DNA of 6,310 nt from Candidatus Bathyarchaeota archaeon. Lineage in GTDB: Archaea; Thermoproteota; Bathyarchaeia; RBG-16-48-13; GCA-020355125. Below, one piece after another: positions 5,604 to 6,310 of the stretch. The stretch spans positions 1-6,310 of the forward strand of contig JAOZHK010000062.1 in NCBI GenBank assembly GCA_026014905.1, written 5' to 3'. The notes below the pieces were generated by a model, which ran no database searches, was not told where the DNA came from, and saw only the letters and a list, made by a program, of their open reading frames with translations. The position numbers and the translations under genes are program-made. The number at the start of each line of letters is the position of its first letter. The stretch's first letter is position 1.

Positions 5604-6310
5604 GTGCTAATTGGAATGGTTGGTAAACCAAACGTAGGGAAAAGCACGTTTTTCAGTGCAGCCACCCTCATTCCTGTACCTATTGAAAATCGTCCATTTA
5701 CAACCATCACACCCAACAGAGGCATCGCTTATGTTCGTAGTCCTTGCGTTTGCCACGAATTTGGAGTCTGTGATAACCCGCGACAATCGGTCTGTATTGA
5801 CGGGGTTCGGTTAATACCAATTGAACTTGTTGACTGTGCCGGTTTAGTTCCTGATGCGTGGCAAGGTCGGGGATTAGGAAATTTTTTTCTCGATGAGATC
5901 CGAAAAGCAGATGCCTTAATTCATGTGATTGACGCGGCTGGAGCTACAGATTCGGAAGGACGACAATGTGACCCTGGAACTCAAGATCCTCTGGAGGATG
6001 TTCACTTTCTTGAACACGAGATTACGATGTGGCTTGTCCAAATCCTCCAGAAAGATTGGCGACGATTGAGTCAATCTATTGCAACAATACGGGGCAATCT
6101 TGTGGATGCGTTGTATAGTAAACTGAGTGGTCTCGCCATCCCCAAAATTGTTATTTCTGAAGCGATCCGGAGCTCAGGACTTGATCCAGATCGTCCAATT
6201 GAGTGGACCGCAGAAGATCTCAGAGTATTTGCTAATGCACTGCGGCAACTTGCGAAACCGATGCTGATCGTCGCGAATAAGATTGATCTATCCATTTCCG
6301 AACAGAATAT
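5604..6310 (+). CDS. Ygr210/YchF-like Obg-family GTPase, N-terminal part
   Basis: The gene begins at GTG and remains open for 235 codons to the window edge, so the C terminus is missing. It encodes a P-loop GTPase of the Obg superfamily, in the archaeal/fungal Ygr210 branch near YchF. These proteins are soluble and thought to act with ribosomes. Visible motifs are G1 GKPNVGKST (residues 7-15), the switch segment RPFTTITPNRG (30-40), G3 DCAG (77-80) followed by LVPDAWQGRGLGN, and G4 NKID (225-228). A helical insertion (about 125-215) lies between G3 and G4. A four-cysteine cluster, Cys48, Cys50, Cys56 and Cys64, follows the switch region and could bind metal; as I recall it is a feature of the Ygr210 group. 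The expected TGS domain lies beyond the window. The start is supported by a Shine-Dalgarno and by the family's usual N terminus. Confidence 0.9.
   Translation, partial: MLIGMVGKPNVGKSTFFSAATLIPVPIENRPFTTITPNRGIAYVRSPCVCHEFGVCDNPRQSVCIDGVRLIPIELVDCAGLVPDAWQGRGLGNFFLDEIRKADALIHVIDAAGATDSEGRQCDPGTQDPLEDVHFLEHEITMWLVQILQKDWRRLSQSIATIRGNLVDALYSKLSGLAIPKIVISEAIRSSGLDPDRPIEWTAEDLRVFANALRQLAKPMLIVANKIDLSISEQN

Noticed and set aside
6071..6295. 74-codon minus-strand ORF
   Set aside because: It lies wholly antisense to the GTPase, whose frame is strongly supported by its G motifs.

Overview
The window most likely comes from an archaeon. The partial beta-CASP metallo-nuclease at the left edge resembles archaeal CPSF-type enzymes. 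The GTPase at the right edge is of the archaeal/fungal Ygr210 type. There is also a small Lrp/AsnC regulator, and several genes have no Shine-Dalgarno sequence but A/T-rich TATA-like boxes upstream. An Asgard or euryarchaeal lineage with moderate GC is plausible, but no marker gene here fixes the taxon. This is ordinary, densely packed chromosome: no insertion sequence, CRISPR array, phage gene, tRNA or rRNA was seen.

Layout, left to right. Positions 1-216 (-) hold the first 72 codons of a beta-CASP/metallo-beta-lactamase protein. Positions 217-557 are a divergent control region with a 9-bp inverted repeat flanking an A/T-rich box. Positions 558-1550 (+) encode a PdxA-family dehydrogenase whose substrate-contact residues differ from those of true PdxA. 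Positions 1680-2627 (+) encode a CaCA-type cation exchanger, which converges tail to tail with a two-gene minus-strand unit. In that unit an EamA/DMT transporter (3058-3975) is followed 12 bp later by a low-molecular-weight protein tyrosine phosphatase (2638-3045). Positions 4068-4862 (-) encode a rhomboid protease with a C-terminal zinc ribbon. A 210-bp divergent region with palindromes separates it from an Lrp/AsnC regulator (5073-5540, +). The window ends inside the Ygr210/YchF-like GTPase (5604 onward, +).

Functionally this is a mixed neighbourhood: RNA processing, small-acid oxidation, ion and metabolite transport, phosphatase signalling, intramembrane proteolysis, transcription control and a ribosome-linked GTPase. 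The only clear operon is EamA plus phosphatase, where the phosphatase's Shine-Dalgarno directly follows the transporter stop codon. The Lrp gene and the GTPase are close (63 bp) and could be co-transcribed, though the GTPase has its own possible TATA box. No new multi-gene system is evident. The points most worth a second look are the PdxA relative, the asymmetric exchanger motifs, the rhomboid-zinc ribbon fusion and the dyad symmetries in the two divergent intergenic regions.
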